A stretch of 46,673 nt of DNA from Elusimicrobia bacterium GWC2_64_44 (GTDB taxonomy: Bacteria > Elusimicrobiota > Elusimicrobia > Elusimicrobiales > UBA9959), in assembly GCA_001799845.1 (NCBI GenBank), contig MGUG01000010.1, positions 1 to 46,673 on the forward strand, given 5' to 3'. Both the position numbers and the translations under genes were made by a program. The notes beneath the pieces were generated by a model, which was not told the DNA's origin, did no database searches, and saw only the letters and a program-made list of their open reading frames with translations. Within the stretch, counting starts at the first letter, position 1, and every line of letters starts with the position of its first letter. This document shows positions 24,690-32,195 of the stretch, piece by piece.

Positions 24690-25603
24690 CGCCCGGCCCC
24701 CTCTACGAGGCGGATGAACACGTCCTCGAGCGAAGGCTTGATGAGCGCGCGCGGCACGGAGGCAGGCAGCGCGGCCTCCATTGAGTCAGCGTCCCTGAAG
24801 GCGGCGTGCCAGCGCATGCCGTGCGGGGAGAGTTCCAGCAGGCCAGGGGCCTTTTCAAGCTCCCTGAGGAAAGCCGCCGGCGCGGGGCCGTTGAAATCCA
24901 GTTCCGCCATGGGGCCGGGGAAAGCAGAGGCCTTCAGCTCGTCGGGCGAGCCCAGCGCTATCAGGCGGCCCGTGCGCATGAGGGCTATGCGGCCGCATTG
25001 CTCGGCCTCGTCCATGTAATGGGTGGTCACTATCACCGTTTTGCCCAGCTCCGTCACTTTACGTATCAGCGCCCAGAAGCGGGCGCGCGAGGCGGGCGCC
25101 ACGCCGGAGGTGGGCTCGTCGAGAAAGACTATCTCCGGGTCGTGCAGCATGGCGGCGGCCAGGGCCAGTTCCTGCTTCACCCCGCCGGGCAGCGACGCCA
25201 CCATGGTATTGAGCGGCCGGTCGAACCCTATCAGCTCGAACAGCTCACGGCGCCGGGCGCAGGCGTAGCGCGGGGCCAGCTTGCGCAGGCCCGCCGCGAA
25301 ATCCAGGTTCTCCCCCACCGTCAGGTCGTTGTAGAGCGTGAACTTCTGCGACATGTAGCCCACTATCTTCTTTATGCCCTTGCCGCCGTCGGCGAAACCC
25401 AGCCCGCCCACCAGCGCGGAGCCGGAAGAAGGGATCAGCAGGCCGCAAAGCATCCTGATAGTGGTGGTCTTGCCCGCGCCGTTGGCCCCGAGGAAGCCGA
25501 AGATCTCCCCGCGCCGCACCGTGAAGGAAACGTCGTCAACGGCGGTGAAATCGCCGAACTTTATGGAGAGGTTTTTGACCTCCAGGGCCGGGCCGGCGGT
25601 CAT
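24686..25603 (-). CDS. ABC transporter ATPase, variant signature
   Basis: 305 residues from the ATG at 25603; an upstream open stretch is rejected because the preceding gene covers it. Walker A is GANGAGKTTT, the Q-loop MSQKFTLY, Walker B IVFLDEPTSGV and the switch His THYMDEAEQ. The signature reads LPGGVKQEL instead of LSGGQ. The D-loop reads GVAPASR where GVDPxSR is normal. About 70 residues follow the ATPase core, a regulatory extension. It overlaps both neighbours by four bases. It corresponds to the second half of E. coli YbhF, which is one fused protein there. Confidence 0.92.
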   Translation of the reverse strand: MTAGPALEVKNLSIKFGDFTAVDDVSFTVRRGEIFGFLGANGAGKTTTIRMLCGLLIPSSGSALVGGLGFADGGKGIKKIVGYMSQKFTLYNDLTVGENLDFAAGLRKLAPRYACARRRELFELIGFDRPLNTMVASLPGGVKQELALAAAMLHDPEIVFLDEPTSGVAPASRARFWALIRKVTELGKTVIVTTHYMDEAEQCGRIALMRTGRLIALGSPDELKASAFPGPMAELDFNGPAPAAFLRELEKAPGLLELSPHGMRWHAAFRDADSMEAALPASVPRALIKPSLEDVFIRLVEGAGR

Positions 25604-26325
25604 CCGTTGGCCCCTTTTATGAAGATCTCCTCGAAGTTCGCCGCGCCGCGCTCCTTCAGCACGGCCCGCGGCTCGCCCGAGGCCAGCAGCGCGCCGGCGT
25701 CGAGCAGATGCACCCGCGAGCAGCGCTCGGCCTCGTCCATGTACGCGGTGGATACGATGACCAGGATCTTGTCGGCGGCCAGGGCGTACAGCAGTTCCCA
25801 GAACTCGCGGCGGCTGATGGGGTCCACGCCGTTGGTGGGCTCGTCGAGCAGCAGCACCGACGGGGACTGCAGCAGCGCGCACATCAGGCCGAGTTTCTTG
25901 TACATGCCGCCCGAGAGCTGACCGGCGCGGCGCTCCCTGAACTTGTCCAGCCTGGTTATCCCCAGGAGTTCCTTAGAGCGGCGCGCGTAGGTAGCGGCGT
26001 CCAGCCGGTAAAGGGCGCGGAAGAATTGCAGGTGCTCGTCAATGGACAGGTCCGGGTAGAGGCTCGCCTGCTGCGGCATATAGGCCAGCCCGGGGCGCAC
26101 CTGCGCGAACTCCGCCGGCCGCCCGTCCAGAGAATAGCGCACGCTCCCGGCCGACGGCTTCAGCAGCCCGGCCAGCAGCCGCATTGTGGTGGTCTTGCCG
26201 GCCCCGTTGGAGCCTATCAGGCCGTGCAGCAGCCCCTCCGAGAAATCGAAAGAGACTCCCCGCAGCGCCCGCACGGCGCCGAAGTTCTTTTTAAGACCTT
26301 CCGTCCTTATCGCGAAACCGGGCAT
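25600..26325 (-). CDS. ABC transporter ATPase, canonical
   Basis: 241 residues. Walker A GSNGAGKTTT, Q-loop MPQQASLYPDL, signature LSGGMYKKLGL, Walker [17 protein letters not shown] and AYMDEAER in the switch region. The switch His is replaced by Ala-Tyr (STAYMDEAE rather than THYMDEAE). It corresponds to the first half of YbhF. It likely pairs with the variant ATPase to give one complete and one impaired ATP site. It begins six bases after the adaptor gene. Confidence 0.92.
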   Translation of the reverse strand: MPGFAIRTEGLKKNFGAVRALRGVSFDFSEGLLHGLIGSNGAGKTTTMRLLAGLLKPSAGSVRYSLDGRPAEFAQVRPGLAYMPQQASLYPDLSIDEHLQFFRALYRLDAATYARRSKELLGITRLDKFRERRAGQLSGGMYKKLGLMCALLQSPSVLLLDEPTNGVDPISRREFWELLYALAADKILVIVSTAYMDEAERCSRVHLLDAGALLASGEPRAVLKERGAANFEEIFIKGANG

Positions 26326-26331
26326 AGAAGT

Positions 26332-27057
26332 TTACTCCGGGAGCGCGACCTCCACGGTCATGCCCGGCTTCAGGGTCTCGCCGGGGTTGGGGAAGGACAC
26401 TTTCACGGCGAAGACCAGCCGCGTGCGCTCTTTCCGGGTCTGCACGTTCTTCGGGGTGAACTCCGCCTCGGAATGGATCACGGAAATGCGCCCCGGGAAT
26501 TCCCTGTCCCCGGCCTCGGGCAGAAAGCCCTTTACCTCCATCCCGGCGCTCAGCCTGGCCAGCAGGTCGTGTGGTACGTAGATATAGGCCCACACTTCGG
26601 AGAGGTCCGCCACGGTGGCCAGTTTCGTGCCCGGCGCCACCAGTTCCCCCTTTTCGCGATAGGCGTACAGCAGGCGGCCGTCCACCGGTGACTTAACCGC
26701 GCACCACTCCACCTTCAGCGCCGAATCGTCGCGCCGGTATTTCAGCCGGTCGTAATTTTCCTTGGAGACAGAGCCGCCGGTATAGAGCTCTTCGGCGCGC
26801 TTGAAGTCGTCTGCGGCTATGCCCGCGGCCAGGCGCAGGTCGGCGCAGTCGAGGGCGGCTATCACCTGGCCTTTCTTCACAGGGTCGCCTTCCCGCGCGC
26901 CGTAGCGCTCTATCACGCCCGGACTGCGGGCCGAAAGGTCCGTCTCGGTGGCTTCTATGGTGCCGGCGTAGCGGAAAGCCCCCCCGCTGCGCGTCTTCAC
27001 CAGCAAGACGGCTGCGATAACGGCGATAAGGACAAGCGGTATTATTTTCTTTTTCAT
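26332..27057 (-). CDS. HlyD-type membrane fusion (adaptor) protein
   Basis: 241 residues. One N-terminal anchor helix (KKIIPLVLIAVIAAVLLV) is followed by a periplasmic barrel-sandwich (GTIEATETDLSARSPGVIE, VKSPVDGRLLYAY), a short helical hairpin with GGSVSKENYDRL, and a beta-barrel ending KPGMTVEVALPE. It links the inner-membrane ABC pump to TolC. The hairpin is short (about 40 residues), as in YbhG. Just one base separates it from the tolC-type gene. Confidence 0.9.
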   Translation of the reverse strand: MKKKIIPLVLIAVIAAVLLVKTRSGGAFRYAGTIEATETDLSARSPGVIERYGAREGDPVKKGQVIAALDCADLRLAAGIAADDFKRAEELYTGGSVSKENYDRLKYRRDDSALKVEWCAVKSPVDGRLLYAYREKGELVAPGTKLATVADLSEVWAYIYVPHDLLARLSAGMEVKGFLPEAGDREFPGRISVIHSEAEFTPKNVQTRKERTRLVFAVKVSFPNPGETLKPGMTVEVALPE

Positions 27058-27058
27058 A

Positions 27059-28405
27059 CTAGTTCACGCTCCCGGTAAGGCTGTCGAGCAGGGCAAGTTT
27101 TATAAGGATCTCGGCGTTGGCCGCGGCCGCCGTGGTTTTGGCCTGCAGCGCCTTCAGGTTGGCGCTCTCCACTTCCAGCCAGGTGCCGCCGCCGGCCTTG
27201 TAGGCCTCGTAGGCCAGCCGGGACGCCTCCGCGGCGTCGTCGACGGCCTCTATGTTGATCTCCTGCTCGGCCAGGAGGGCGGAGTAGGAATCCAGCGCCT
27301 TCCTGAAATCTTTCTCCGCGGCCAGCGCCGCCTCGCTGCCGCGCTCCGCCGCGGCGGCGGCGTTCAGTTCCTGCTCTTTGCGCTTCTCCCCGGACCGGCC
27401 GCCTTCGAACAGCGGCAGCGTGAGCGCAAGCGAAGCCGAGTTCTGCATGAACGAATAGAGGTTGGGGCCGTTGGGGTAATCCAGCGAGGAGCGCGCGCCC
27501 AGCGTCAGGCGCGGCAGCCGCTCTCCCTTGTAGCCCCCGGCCAGCGCGCGGTAGGCCCGCGCCGACTGGTCCAGCGCCTCCACCGAAGGGAGTTTCTTGT
27601 CCGGAGCCCCCCCGGCGGCCGGCAGCAGCCGCCCGATGATCTCGGTATAGGGCTCCGCCCTGAGGAACAGGCCGGCCTCCTGCGCGCCGCCCAGGTCGCG
27701 CCCGGCCAGGCGAGCGTCCAGGGGCAGGGCCGTGCCGGGCGGCGGCTCCAGGCCGGTCAGAAAACCGAACTCCCTGAGCGCCGCGCCCAGGTCGGCCCGC
27801 GAGCGCACCAGGTCGCGGCGGCGGGCCAGCGTCTCCTGCCGCGCGCGGATCTCGTCCAGGCGGCTGCGCGTGCCGGCTTTGGCGCCAAGGGCTATGTCCT
27901 TGAGCTGCGCCAGCGAAAGTTGCAGGTTCTCGCCTATCAGGTAAACCCGCTCCAGCGCGAGCTGCAGCTGGAAGTAGGCCTGCCTCGCCTTCAGCACGGT
28001 CTGCCGGCGCACATGCTCCGCCTCGGCCCGGCGGGCCGCGGCCGTCCTGCGCGCCGCGTCCCGGCCGGAGCGCAGCGCCCCGCCGTCGAAGAAGGTCCAG
28101 TAGGCCGACGGGCCGACCGTATAATTCCAGTTGCCCCCCAGGGGCCTCGCGCCGCCCAGGGCCGCCGGCATGGCTATCTCCGGCACCACGTGGGCGTAAC
28201 GCAGGCTGCCCTCCAGCGCCAGACGCGGGTTGAGCAGGGTCCCGGCCGCGGCCGCCGAGGCTTCGGCCGCCTCGGCCGACAGCTTAGCCGCGCGGTACTG
28301 GTTGGAAACGGCCAGGGCGCTCTCCTCGGCAGATCTCAGCGTCAGCGAAAGCTCGGCAGCGCCGGCGGGCGCGGCCAGGAGCAGGGTCAGCAGCATAATT
28401 TTCAT
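27059..28405 (-). CDS. TolC-family outer-membrane efflux protein
   Basis: 448 residues. A signal peptide (MKIMLLTLLLAAPAGAA) precedes two OEP repeats rich in long Ala/Glu/Arg helices. The first contains LSLTLRSAEESALAVSNQYRA; the second begins around ALDQSARAYRALAGGYKGER with LPLFEGGRSGEK, the usual TolC repeat joint. It forms the trimeric outer-membrane tunnel. Carrying its own TolC makes this operon a self-contained exporter. ATGA overlap with tetR. Confidence 0.9.
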   Translation of the reverse strand: MKIMLLTLLLAAPAGAAELSLTLRSAEESALAVSNQYRAAKLSAEAAEASAAAAGTLLNPRLALEGSLRYAHVVPEIAMPAALGGARPLGGNWNYTVGPSAYWTFFDGGALRSGRDAARRTAAARRAEAEHVRRQTVLKARQAYFQLQLALERVYLIGENLQLSLAQLKDIALGAKAGTRSRLDEIRARQETLARRRDLVRSRADLGAALREFGFLTGLEPPPGTALPLDARLAGRDLGGAQEAGLFLRAEPYTEIIGRLLPAAGGAPDKKLPSVEALDQSARAYRALAGGYKGERLPRLTLGARSSLDYPNGPNLYSFMQNSASLALTLPLFEGGRSGEKRKEQELNAAAAAERGSEAALAAEKDFRKALDSYSALLAEQEINIEAVDDAAEASRLAYEAYKAGGGTWLEVESANLKALQAKTTAAAANAEILIKLALLDSLTGSVN

Positions 28406-29031
28406 AAACCTATCCCCCTCAGCGCCATCTCGGCCCTTTCGGCTATGCCTTCGTCGGAGAAGATCTCACCGCGCAGCTTAGCCAACGGGATCCCGCCCAG
28501 GTCCCTGACGCCGTTGCGCTCCATCACCTCCCCCATCAGCATGGGGAAGACCATCACCGGCAGCACTCCGACGATGATGAAAGGCACTGAATGCCCCTTT
28601 ACAGCCGACGCCGGACGGCATTCCGCGGCGAGCGCCGCGATATATTTTACGTGCTCCGTGAAGTTGCCGCTCAGGAACGCGAAGGCTTCTTTCTTGCCAT
28701 GGGCCAGGTCGGCGAACAGCATGGGCGCGGCGTGGCGCATGGCCAGCGCGAATTTGCCCACTTCGACCAGGGCGGCCTTCAGCCTGTCCCGGGGCGTGCC
28801 CGCGGCGGAAACCCCCGCTTTGAAATTGTACATGAACTCCGCGTACAGTTCTTTCAGGACGGCCTTAAGGAATTCTTCCTTGGAGCCGAAATAGTAATGG
28901 AACATGCCGGTATTCACCCCGGCCAGGCGGCAGGCACCGCGCACGCTCAGGCCTGTAATGCCCTTCTCCTGCAGGAGCTTGCGGCCGGCGGCTTTAAGTT
29001 TCAGGTCTGTATCGGACGACGGTCTGGCCAT
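28402..29031 (-). CDS. TetR-family repressor of the export operon
   Basis: 209 residues from the ATG at 29031, preceded by GGAGGA. The HTH covers residues 8-50 (RKLLQEKGITGLSVRGACRLAGVNTGMFHYYFGSKEEFLK is split here by its recognition helix NTGMFHYYF). The C-terminal helical domain (MLFADLAHGKKEAFAFL) is the ligand pocket. Position, operon and exporter type resemble E. coli CecR, which controls ybhGFSR. It is the first gene and sits behind two adjoining palindromes that it very likely binds. Confidence 0.92.
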   Translation of the reverse strand: MARPSSDTDLKLKAAGRKLLQEKGITGLSVRGACRLAGVNTGMFHYYFGSKEEFLKAVLKELYAEFMYNFKAGVSAAGTPRDRLKAALVEVGKFALAMRHAAPMLFADLAHGKKEAFAFLSGNFTEHVKYIAALAAECRPASAVKGHSVPFIIVGVLPVMVFPMLMGEVMERNGVRDLGGIPLAKLRGEIFSDEGIAERAEMALRGIGL

Positions 29032-29047
29032 AGTTCCTCCGCGATTG

Positions 29048-29091
29048 TTATACTTCCGTATAATTATACATCCGTATAACCGCAGACGCAA
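29048..29091 (-). promoter_or_regulatory. TetR operon promoter with two abutting palindromic operators
   Basis: Two perfect dyads TTATAC-N4-GTATAA lie directly next to each other at 29048-29063 and 29064-29079, differing only in one spacer base. On the minus strand TATAAT (29068-29063) sits across their junction, and TTGCGT (29091-29086) is a -35 at 17 bases. Repressor on either site would cover the -10. The start near 29056 gives a leader of about 25 bases with its own ribosome site. Confidence 0.85.
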
Positions 29092-29115
29092 TACCTTTAA
29101 TGTGTCTCCAAATAA

Positions 29116-29141
29116 AAACGCCCCGGTTGCCCGGGGCGTTT
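29116..29141 (-). terminator. Rho-independent terminator of the RRM gene
   Basis: An 11-bp stem (29116-29126 with 29131-29141) and a four-base loop, with a T-rich run on the minus strand. It lies 22 bases past the stop at 29164. Confidence 0.88.
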
Positions 29142-29163
29142 AAGACCGTTAAAGGATCTCAGT

Positions 29164-29505
29164 TTACCACTTGTCGCCGTAGCCGCCGCGGCCACCGTCG
29201 CGGCCACCGCGGCCGCCGTCACGACCGCCGCCGAAACCGCCGGTGCGGGGGCGGGCTTCCATCGGGCGCGCCTCGTTGATGGTCAGCTTGCGGCCGCCGA
29301 AATCGGAGCCGTTCAGCTTTTCCATGGCCGCATTGGCCTCTTCGTCATTCGGCATCTCGACGAAGCCGAAGCCGCGGGACTGGCCGGAGTACTTATCGGT
29401 GATCAGCTTGGCGCTGGTAACCTGGCCGTAGGTCGCGAAAAGGGTATTCATTTCCTCTTCAGTGGTTTTAAAGGGCAGACCGCCCACGTATATTCTCTTG
29501 CTCAT
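29164..29505 (-). CDS. RRM RNA-binding protein with RGG-like tail
   Basis: 113 residues. One RNA recognition motif: RNP2 IYVGGL at residues 5-10 and RNP1 SRGFGFVEM at about 44-52. A tail of GGFGGGRDGGRGGRDGGRGG repeats (residues 88-108) is the usual Gly-Arg partner. Bacterial members (Rbp of cyanobacteria and others) bind single-stranded RNA and are often cold-induced. The gene has a strong promoter and an unusually long leader that can hide its ribosome site. Confidence 0.93.
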   Translation of the reverse strand: MSKRIYVGGLPFKTTEEEMNTLFATYGQVTSAKLITDKYSGQSRGFGFVEMPNDEEANAAMEKLNGSDFGGRKLTINEARPMEARPRTGGFGGGRDGGRGGRDGGRGGYGDKW

Positions 29506-29510
29506 TGTAC

Positions 29511-29580
29511 TATCCTCCTAGCTATCTTTACCTGACCTCAACTCTCTCTGCGCTTTCCCCACTCTACTGCTAGCAGGATA
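29511..29580 (-). promoter_or_regulatory. Leader helix that can mask the RRM gene's ribosome site
   Basis: The ribosome site region (29511-29522, GCTAGGAGGATA on the message) can pair with TATCCTGCTAGC (29569-29580) upstream in the leader: 11 of 12 bases match, plus one more pair outside. The 46-base loop holds the rest of the leader. If formed, it covers AGGAGG completely. Confidence 0.6.
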
Positions 29581-29622
29581 GGCTTCGAAAAATCTTGAGT
29601 TCTCGGTTTGAACTACCCCTCT

Positions 29623-29651
29623 ATTATGCCATTTTGGCTTGAACAGGTCAA
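29623..29651 (-). promoter_or_regulatory. Promoter of the RRM gene
   Basis: On the minus strand TTGACC (29651-29646) and CATAAT (29628-29623) are 17 bases apart. The start near 29616 gives a leader of about 110 bases before the ATG at 29505. Confidence 0.65.
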
Positions 29652-29664
29652 GCCGGGCGGATGC

Positions 29665-30489
29665 TCAGCGGGTGCCCGTTTTCTGCATAAAAAGCCGCGT
29701 TTTCACGATATTCTCCAGAACGCCCAGGTCGGGCGGCTTGCAGAGATAATCGAAAGCCCCTTTTTTCAGACAGTCTTTGGCTACTTCTTCGTCGTCATTT
29801 CCGCTTATCATCATTATCCCCGTTCCTGGCAGGGCGGTGGACAGGACCTCCAGCACCTCGATGCCGTCCTTGCCGGGCATGAAAATGTCCAGCAGCACGA
29901 GGTCGGGCTTTTCCGCCAGGCCCAGCCGGACGGCCTGCACGCCGTCCTCCGCGGCAAAGACCCGGTACCCCAGCTGCACAAAAAAACGCCGAAGCACGTC
30001 CAGCATGGACGGGTCATCCTCGGCTATAAGGATGCCGACGGGACGTTCCTTGGCGGCGGGGAGTTTCCCGGCCGGGCGCTCCTTGGCCGCGGGGAGTTTA
30101 GCTGCCGCGTGCTCCGCCGCAGGGGCGGCGGCTTTCGGCAGCAGCTCTGCCACTACCTCCAGCACCCGCGACAGGCCCTCGCCTTTGGAAACGAAGGCGG
30201 CCGCTCCGTTGCGCAGATAGATCTCCGCCTCCTCCTGCGCGTCGAAACCCGTCAGGATCATTATCGGTACGGCTTTGGAGACTTTGCGCATCTCGTCGAA
30301 CACGCCGGAGCCGGTGAGGCCCGGCAGCGCGCGGTCCAGCACCACCAGGTCGGGCGCCTCCCGCCTGAACAGCTGGAGGCCGTTGAGCCCGTCGGAAGCG
30401 GTGACCACCGTATGTCCGTCGCGCATCAGGAAAACGGCAAGCGCGTCCCGCACCAGGGCGTCGTCGTCGATAAGAAGTATCTTGGCCAT
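29665..30489 (-). CDS. Response regulator with two receiver domains
   Basis: 274 residues. Receiver 1 (residues 1-115): LLIDDDALVRD, VVLDRALPG with the phosphate-accepting Asp, and the Lys in AFVSKGE. Receiver 2 (about 150-270): LIAEDDPSMLD, VLLDIFMPGKDG with the Asp, and YLCKPP. No output domain follows, so it works by protein contact. The linker holds KLPAAKERPAG and KLPAAKERPVG, an exact 11-residue tandem apart from one change. ATG nine bases after TATAAT and no ribosome site. Confidence 0.9.
   Translation of the reverse strand: MAKILLIDDDALVRDALAVFLMRDGHTVVTASDGLNGLQLFRREAPDLVVLDRALPGLTGSGVFDEMRKVSKAVPIMILTGFDAQEEAEIYLRNGAAAFVSKGEGLSRVLEVVAELLPKAAAPAAEHAAAKLPAAKERPAGKLPAAKERPVGILIAEDDPSMLDVLRRFFVQLGYRVFAAEDGVQAVRLGLAEKPDLVLLDIFMPGKDGIEVLEVLSTALPGTGIMMISGNDDEEVAKDCLKKGAFDYLCKPPDLGVLENIVKTRLFMQKTGTR
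30041..30106. repeat. 33-bp tandem duplication inside the dual-receiver gene
   Basis: Two copies of a 33-base unit (about 30041-30073 and 30074-30106) encode the repeated KLPAAKERP linker. The copies differ at a few third positions, so it is not very recent. Confidence 0.75.
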
Positions 30490-30498
30490 ATTTACCGT

Positions 30499-30504
30499 AT
30501 TATA
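30499..30504 (-). promoter_or_regulatory. -10 box of the dual-receiver gene
   Basis: A perfect TATAAT (30504-30499 on the minus strand) ends nine bases before the ATG at 30489. No SD lies between. A weak TTGCCC lies 19 bases upstream. Confidence 0.5.
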
Positions 30505-30533
30505 TTACATCCCGCGCCGCCGCGGGCAACTGG

Positions 30534-32048
30534 TTAATCGCCGCCCTCGAGAACTTTCACCAGCGCGTCGATGGCGTAGGGCTTATGCAGGAACGGGTAG
30601 TGCCCGGAGTAGATGAAGGCCAGAGCGGCGTCGTCCTTCAGGTGGCCGCTGGCGAAGACCAGGCGTACGCCCGGGTCCAGGGCCAGCAGCCGGCGCGCCA
30701 GGTCTATGCCGTTGCCGTCGGGCAGTATCAGGTCGCAGAAGACCGCCGCAAAAGCGCCGGGGCGGTCGAAAAGGGCCAGCGCGGAGGCGACAGTGGACGC
30801 CGTGGCGACAGTATAGCCCGCCGCGGAGAGGGCCCTTGCGGCGATGCCCCGCAGGTCGTCGTCGTCTTCCACCAGCAGCACGCGGCTCTTGGCGGGCAGG
30901 CGCGCGGCAGCGGGAGCGGCCGGACCGGTCGCTGCGGCGGGAGCGGTAGCGGCCGCCGCCGCTGGCAGGTAAAGGGAGAACTCAGACCCGGCCCCCGGGG
31001 CAGTCTTCACCTCGAGCCAGCCGTTATGCTGCCTGGCTATGCCGTAGACCTGGGCCAACCCAAGGCCTGTTCCCCGCCCCTTTTCCCTGGTGGTAAAAAA
31101 CGGTTCGAAGAGGCGCTCCGCGGTCTCCGGGGCCATGCCCTCGCCGGAGTCGGCGACCGAGAACCGCACGAACCTGCCGCCGGCCGCGGCAGGGTCCGGG
31201 GAAAACACCTCTCCGGCGCGCAGGTCGCGGACGGTGACGGAGAATTTCACCACACCTCCGCCCGGCATGGCTTCAGCGGCGTTGGAGAGGAGTTGCTGGA
31301 ACAGGTGTTCCAACTGGGCTGGCGCGGCCAGAACATCCGGCAGGGCGTCAGGTACGTCCGCCTCCAGGCGCAGCCCGGCCGGCAGAGCCCCCCGCAGCGC
31401 GGGCAGCAGGGCTGCAGGCCGCAGCGGCAACTTGCCGGTTTGCCGTGGCCGGCCGAATACCAGCAAAGCCTTATTGATCTCCGCCCCCCTTTTCACCGCG
31501 GCGCGTATCTCGTTAAGGTCGCTCCAGAGCTGGTCGTCTTTGCCGACCGCCCGCAGCCCGAGCGCCGCGTAGCCCTCTATCGCCCCCAGCAGATTGTTCA
31601 TGTCGTGAGCCATAGCCCTGGCCATCCGGCCCAGGGCGTCCAGCCTGGCGGCCTTGGCCAGGCGGTCGGCTGCTGCCGCCCGCTCTCTCGCCGCGGCCCG
31701 TTTTGCCAGCGCCGAATCTATGACCTGGGGCAGCCTGAGCAGGCTGGTCTCGGCCAGGCAGTAGTCTGCGCCCTGCGCCATCAGCTCTACGGCTGCGTCC
31801 CCGATGGCGCGGCAGATTATTATGACAGGTACTCCGGGCGCGAGCAGGTCCCTGGCGCGCAGCAGGTCGGCCGCGCCTGGCCCGCAGCAGGAAAGCGCCA
31901 GGTCGCAGGCACCGCCGCCCAGCACGCGGGCCGCCGCTGCGGGGTCGCCTTCGGCCGAGCAGCGGAAGCCGGGCCGCAGCAGCTCCACGGCCCCGCTGGA
32001 AACCGCGCACCCGCCGGCCGCCTCCGAGAAGAGAAGTATTTTTATCAT
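30534..32048 (-). CDS. Hybrid sensor histidine kinase with pseudo-receiver and receiver domain
   Basis: 504 residues from the ATG at 32048, with AGAGGAA before it. Order: residues 1-115 have the shape of a receiver (ILLFSEAAG, then VPVIIICRAIG and MAQGADYCLAE) but the acidic pocket and phosphate-accepting Asp are missing (ALSCCGPG). HisKA has MARAMAHDMNNLLGAIEG with the phosphorylated His. HATPase_c has LLSNAAEAMPGGG, VADSGEGMAPE and GRGTGLGLAQV. After an Ala-rich linker, an intact receiver has LLVEDDDDLRG, FCDLILPDGNG and LHKPYAID. No membrane helix, so it is a soluble kinase. It probably acts with the neighbouring regulators. Confidence 0.9.
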   Translation of the reverse strand: MIKILLFSEAAGGCAVSSGAVELLRPGFRCSAEGDPAAAARVLGGGACDLALSCCGPGAADLLRARDLLAPGVPVIIICRAIGDAAVELMAQGADYCLAETSLLRLPQVIDSALAKRAAARERAAAADRLAKAARLDALGRMARAMAHDMNNLLGAIEGYAALGLRAVGKDDQLWSDLNEIRAAVKRGAEINKALLVFGRPRQTGKLPLRPAALLPALRGALPAGLRLEADVPDALPDVLAAPAQLEHLFQQLLSNAAEAMPGGGVVKFSVTVRDLRAGEVFSPDPAAAGGRFVRFSVADSGEGMAPETAERLFEPFFTTREKGRGTGLGLAQVYGIARQHNGWLEVKTAPGAGSEFSLYLPAAAAATAPAAATGPAAPAAARLPAKSRVLLVEDDDDLRGIAARALSAAGYTVATASTVASALALFDRPGAFAAVFCDLILPDGNGIDLARRLLALDPGVRLVFASGHLKDDAALAFIYSGHYPFLHKPYAIDALVKVLEGGD

Positions 32049-32089
32049 CGCGTTCCTCTGCCGACCCGCCCCACCCATCCTTGAATCCC

Positions 32090-32095
32090 ATTATA
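32090..32095 (-). promoter_or_regulatory. -10 box of the hybrid kinase gene
   Basis: A perfect TATAAT on the minus strand, 41 bases before the ATG at 32048, in an AT-rich patch. No clear -35. Confidence 0.45.
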
Positions 32096-32150
32096 TATAT
32101 AAACGCTTACTGCTATACAGGCGGCGGGGTTATCGCGGCGATAAATAATT

Positions 32151-32179
32151 TTGTATCGCGCCCCGGCATTTGCTATAAA
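32151..32179 (+). promoter_or_regulatory. Promoter of the zinc-tailed response regulator
   Basis: TTGTAT at 32151-32156 and TATAAA at 32174-32179, 17 bases apart. The ATG at 32196 is preceded by AAGGGGG. Confidence 0.6.
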
Positions 32180-32195
32180 ACCGGAAGGGGGCGAT

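Noticed and set aside
30585..32084. A 499-codon open frame on the plus strand opposite the hybrid kinase
   Set aside because: The minus-strand kinase has every expected domain; the opposite frame is Arg/Gln/Gly-rich with no domain.
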